This document shows positions 30,201-31,708 of a stretch of DNA of 31,708 bases, one piece after another. The DNA is from a virus. The notes beneath the pieces are model-generated. The model saw only the letters and a list, made by a program, of their open reading frames with translations, had not been told where the DNA came from and did no database searches. The stretch's first letter is position 1, and each line of letters starts with the position of its first letter. Location of the stretch: the IMG/VR virus record IMGVR_UViG_3300035701_000174, positions 1-31,708 of that record. One strand, written 5' to 3'. A program made the translations under genes and the position numbers.

Positions 30201-31708
30201 TGTATCTGCAATGTTGACTGCTGTATCATCTACAGTTGGACTTATCGTTGGTCAATATGTTACTGGAGTAGGTATTCCTACGGGGACTCAAATTACTAAT
30301 ATAGGCACCAGTACTGTAACTATGTCCAATGTGGCCACTACAGCAGGAACAGGTATTACTGTATCGGTACCTAATACTGTTCAAGTTTGTCCTACTCCTA
30401 TTATTAAATGGAATTTAACTCATGCAGCAAAATCTAATATATCTTCAATGTCTAGAATAGCCAACGTAGTCACAGTAGTTTGTGATGGTCCACATATGCT
30501 GCATACTGGCGACAGTGCAGACATTGCAGACAGTAATAATTTAGTAGATGGTAGTTATGGACCAATTACATCGACGTCTACAAATCAATTCACGTTTGCA
30601 TCAGTTGGAGCCAACTTCGCAGAGACAAACGTAGGTTCAACTTCTATTAAAACTGGACTTGTCCCTACACGATATAGATTAGAAAAACTTGGTTTTAACA
30701 GTTTGATTCGCATATCTAGAACAGATGGTGAATCGCCGCGTTTTACGGATTGCGGTGTAGCACTAGATGATTATGTAGTCATTGGTGGCTCAACCTTTAA
30801 ATCAAACAATAACGGACGTTTTAGAGTTCTTGCTGTAGATAACTCATCGATGATATTAATTAATGAATCTGGCTCAGATGAGCTAAATACTACTGTTCCG
30901 TTTAATAATAAAAGTTTGTACGCTACTTGGACTGCAAATACAAATGTAGTTACAGGTGTTGCGGGAACATTTAAGTATTTGAATATAGGCGACTGGGTTA
31001 AGAAACCCGAAGATCCTGATTCACTTTACAGACAAGTTCTAAGCTTTTCTCCTGGTACACCTAGCACAGCAACATCTATAATTTTAGGTGGCAATTACGG
31101 CGGATCAAGTGCTATTGCACCTGGTGTTAGCTATGACATGTTAAATGATTACGACAAGGGCGTTATTCTTCAAGGTATAGACGATATCATTATATATGAA
31201 GGTGATGCAGCTGCTACAGGTGACTCACTTTTTGTTCAAAATATAGTCAACACAAATTGGTTTAGCGTAAATAATATTGGTAATTTTGAGGTCAATGAAG
31301 TAGGTACAAATATAGCTACTTATAAACCTTTTATTCGAATCTCTAATTCTGCAGGTATAGCTGAGTCAAGTAGATTAATGTCTGTTGATACTGCTGGTTT
31401 CTATTTAATAGAGGGACTAGCTAATAAATTCTCGTCTATTCGTAAAATTACACATGCAATATTAGATGATCTAAATGACGAACGACGCTCAATATATTTA
31501 ACTCCAAGCAATAGATCTTATAAGTTTAGTGATGTAAATGCAACAAGTATTACTAATTTAGGTAAACTTGGATATAACACTAATGTCACTACTGGAATAG
31601 ATGGGTACCTATACTATACTGGACTCTTACGAAGAGTTCAACGTATAGTTGATGGTTATGAACCAGATGCAGATAACTTTCCAGGACGCAGAGCAGTTGG
31701 TGGAGCAA
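24283..31708 (+). CDS. Giant baseplate J-like protein, incomplete at window end
   Basis: I read the frame from ATG 24283 to the last base without a stop: at least 2475 codons, with the true C-terminus outside. The N-terminus carries the J-like opening (N-A-G-S-V-L-L-T-L-L-E-A-A-A) and a conserved block at about residues 245-295: A-G-S-L-G-N-A-G-I-N-T-I, P-P-F-S-G-A-G, S-G-R-D-I-E-T-D-V-E-L-R-N-R-L, A-R-G-T-A. The last residues read V-D-G-Y-E-P-D-A-D-N-F-P-G-R-R-A-V-G-G-A, also baseplate-like. Between lie more than 1500 residues of beta-rich modules, including a tandem repeat of about 108 residues (1230-1446) and an adhesin-like Thr/Gly-rich block (about 1814-2033). T4 gp6 and typical J proteins have roughly 300-700 residues. 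Likely a baseplate wedge or arm with surface-exposed insertions. Confidence 0.8.
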   Translation, partial: MAIEIKSFNQILGDMVRKIIAETPLNDLNAGSVLLTLLEAAASNDFENNTAILNVLELLNIDAVKNNDLDAKAGDFGLSRRTAIKASGLVDIYNTNITKRSTGLYVIKPAPIAGQTKIYVNNTTGWSPTGNLYIGRGTQSFEGPVAYTSIVAFPTYSEITLGSALQKDHLISDSVIDSQGEPDRSISAGTLVKIPANNQNPEVNYITLRDAIIPSGEDKVSGVEVIAIVAGSLGNAGINTITNFDAPPFSGAGVSNTSAFSSGRDIETDVELRNRLKSYSITLARGTAPSIISAVIGVSDPDDSNQVASAVITEPIKVGDPSILYIDDGSGFQPSFTGQSVDKLLNNAIGSEEFLQLANYPLPRPQVINVDEGPFTIVEGSFLRVSVDGQEETIYFDSTQFLNISAATLSEIIIVINTNSTLFKARFANNSTGILLYPVAHDAEIIQVAPLRSTDDPTLYANTLLKFPTDEFSYISLYKNSELLREKAIGAELETASFAQWNITSVGNIIIAVDNTPTQDRNFALSDFPGAVSFASLSLQDWVDTFNSKFAGLTAEATPSQTMIIRSNKIGAESSIVVSGGTLLNKWFPNLPLESQGQTAQFELNRQTGNLRILADIVAGDSISAGIEDAKGFAVSAATTSGNYNLSSDGVGRPAEMVIVVDSTYCNKKAIPLLIGSNISILASGSTMTITSDSADSFAALKPGDFIYLVKRTAGWISAANSGLFKIKAKGNHTAAGIDTYVVVDNDGAVTEGGIPIADSLDIKAFETDGFPQIWRGSYLANPPAEPITGVLNSLNEDVAGVLATIFRSNSIKITSTSENSGSLAIPISIGNASVFFTETDTAQLGNPSHIATRVSDKTLVSLFKATSPTATNVFLDRHIYADVKGALSSNAVPDVSPFAGTYSETVQSTGVLTPANVDFDDYLSFTRGNNRNQFRTIKAKIAVDQVGTQQSTARTELDHIALNEFELVRPVSISSEDSIVVVMDKDATINTVDVRMSRTGIVNSGSNPGAFVPTTTEFSANDQDNEPGIDFNNTNVWGTIVNGTDFSDYAVWLRARNWYSTGGVAGSGGKMLVRSAQYGPNGEKIRFNIEYPTSSDQAGTTTFINTPSYSLYSYYFGSGPARATTIGAGDTIAVKGPYPDTATNFPNGAVSAGDYFDYTFSAGTLATVSVGDVLSITDGSGVSASNSGQFSVTNKSGLTVRVFNPSASITTPGAAEVTTVTTVADIIGTPTNFTINTVADIAGSLHQTYFIVYDTQGSVAVWYDIDNVGAVAPPHGANRAIKVATVVTGDSANDVATKTGQAIALDNAFSVGVITNQITITNLINGALASASAGTSGFTPATITGTADNSLDGKYFILHDAAGSVAVWYDVGNDGTSEPFHGADRSIRVSGVNYGDSATTVAAATVADVNPDLSFIASNLGNVITITNVFNGNSAAATANTSGFGVSSVNGSLPADELIANANNVVIFPLTETDVATIAATVNAGQIVKLVAVGSSALTIEKATREDIYVYGGNSTALGYGHNPTVAADRNHVKLYDSVNWVKSFQNSNPNFTLKTTFTLNLVAPSVYALDTAPNDDTASLGEQFKLIPVSVKNIHHHLTQKALSQLPIISNVRISQDRKNVQITSKSLGSDGSIEVIGGNANKAQAYLVSESEVSSDINGNFLLVKTPAFPDTFNAGDLISIQNDAGVKRFSRLINTDKITVTNPSSGIIEYNYNPKAIGVLSTTAFTITDVSGSYGRPAGFVWRWTHDGSATLAQVREGDQVFAFGPSLSWDQGNKVKSAGDGEVAGLPIIAVNDASDYIDVINTYGKTMPVVFTVASANATAGATYTHGGLTFTVLSTIAPGVSLTMSGPVPTSPSGTLTKTSGAGDATITFTSYTASTIGVGLTFTANTNFGTFLPANITLPSTITFANTFTANQQVSFSSTGTLPSGLQAGIIYYVVNPTGANFQVSNTPSGAAINLITIGSGTHTVVSAMLTAVSSTVGLIVGQYVTGVGIPTGTQITNIGTSTVTMSNVATTAGTGITVSVPNTVQVCPTPIIKWNLTHAAKSNISSMSRIANVVTVVCDGPHMLHTGDSADIADSNNLVDGSYGPITSTSTNQFTFASVGANFAETNVGSTSIKTGLVPTRYRLEKLGFNSLIRISRTDGESPRFTDCGVALDDYVVIGGSTFKSNNNGRFRVLAVDNSSMILINESGSDELNTTVPFNNKSLYATWTANTNVVTGVAGTFKYLNIGDWVKKPEDPDSLYRQVLSFSPGTPSTATSIILGGNYGGSSAIAPGVSYDMLNDYDKGVILQGIDDIIIYEGDAAATGDSLFVQNIVNTNWFSVNNIGNFEVNEVGTNIATYKPFIRISNSAGIAESSRLMSVDTAGFYLIEGLANKFSSIRKITHAILDDLNDERRSIYLTPSNRSYKFSDVNATSITNLGKLGYNTNVTTGIDGYLYYTGLLRRVQRIVDGYEPDADNFPGRRAVGGA
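27970..28620 (+). repeat. Tandem protein repeat in baseplate J-like gene
   Basis: Two modules of about 109 (27970-28296) and 107 (28300-28620) residues. Shared blocks: Y-F-I, D, G-S-V-A-V-W-Y-D, P, H-G-A-x-R, I-x-V, G-D-S-A, V-A, I-T-I-T-N, N-G, T-S-G-F. The DNA differs clearly, so the duplication is not recent. Confidence 0.75.

Noticed and set aside
1-31708. tRNA genes, CRISPR arrays, insertion sequences, integrase or attachment sites
   Set aside because: No cloverleaf, regular spaced repeats, transposase or recombinase motif was seen in reading both strands.

Overview
The window is part of the genome of a large tailed phage with a contractile tail (myovirus morphology). The evidence is a contiguous tail module on the + strand: tail sheath, tail tube, tail-assembly chaperone pair, tape-measure candidate, baseplate hub, spike, a gp25-like wedge protein and a baseplate J-like protein that is still open at the window end. 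No terminase, portal or major capsid gene is present, so the head module must lie outside. Base composition is AT-rich over most of the window. Several genes have a -10-like hexamer ending exactly 6 nt before the ATG and no Shine-Dalgarno sequence, the layout of leaderless transcripts. Such transcripts are common in Actinobacteria, so an AT-rich actinobacterial host is a reasonable but unproven guess.

Layout. (1) 1-740: two minus-strand hypothetical genes with strong, near-identical ribosome binding sites. (2) 960-3640: a cassette of very small genes, at least eight of them too short for ordinary ORF calling, packed head-to-tail with ATGA or TAATG overlaps. Two or three more run convergently on the minus strand. 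Most share a short core that reads roughly L-h-x-F-L-x-x-L-x-h (h hydrophobic). This is the least explained part of the window. (3) 3660-5230: a divergent promoter region with an inverted repeat, an Ig-like structural protein and a collagen-like fibre. (4) 5235-5850: three minus-strand small genes, two of them cysteine-rich relatives. (5) 5930-10380: neck or connector-type virion proteins, an HNH endonuclease, and a virion-type protein carrying a Nudix domain. (6) 10437-15055: tail sheath followed by three tail-tube-like paralogues, interrupted by one minus-strand gene; three terminator-like hairpins, one with possible alternative folding, lie between them. (7) 15112-24246: chaperones, tape measure, hub, spike and baseplate proteins in tight translational coupling. 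(8) 24283-31708: one open frame of at least 2475 codons, a baseplate J-like protein loaded with inserted beta-rich repeats.

The tail genes would assemble as follows: the baseplate (hub, spike, gp25-like and J-like proteins) nucleates tube polymerisation around the tape measure held by the chaperones; the sheath polymerises outside the tube; the neck or completion proteins cap and join the tail to the head. Promoters of the TATAAT type, many with an upstream TG, recur before individual genes, so the module is probably transcribed from many start points rather than as a single operon. All product names come from reading the sequence and from family knowledge; no database search was run.
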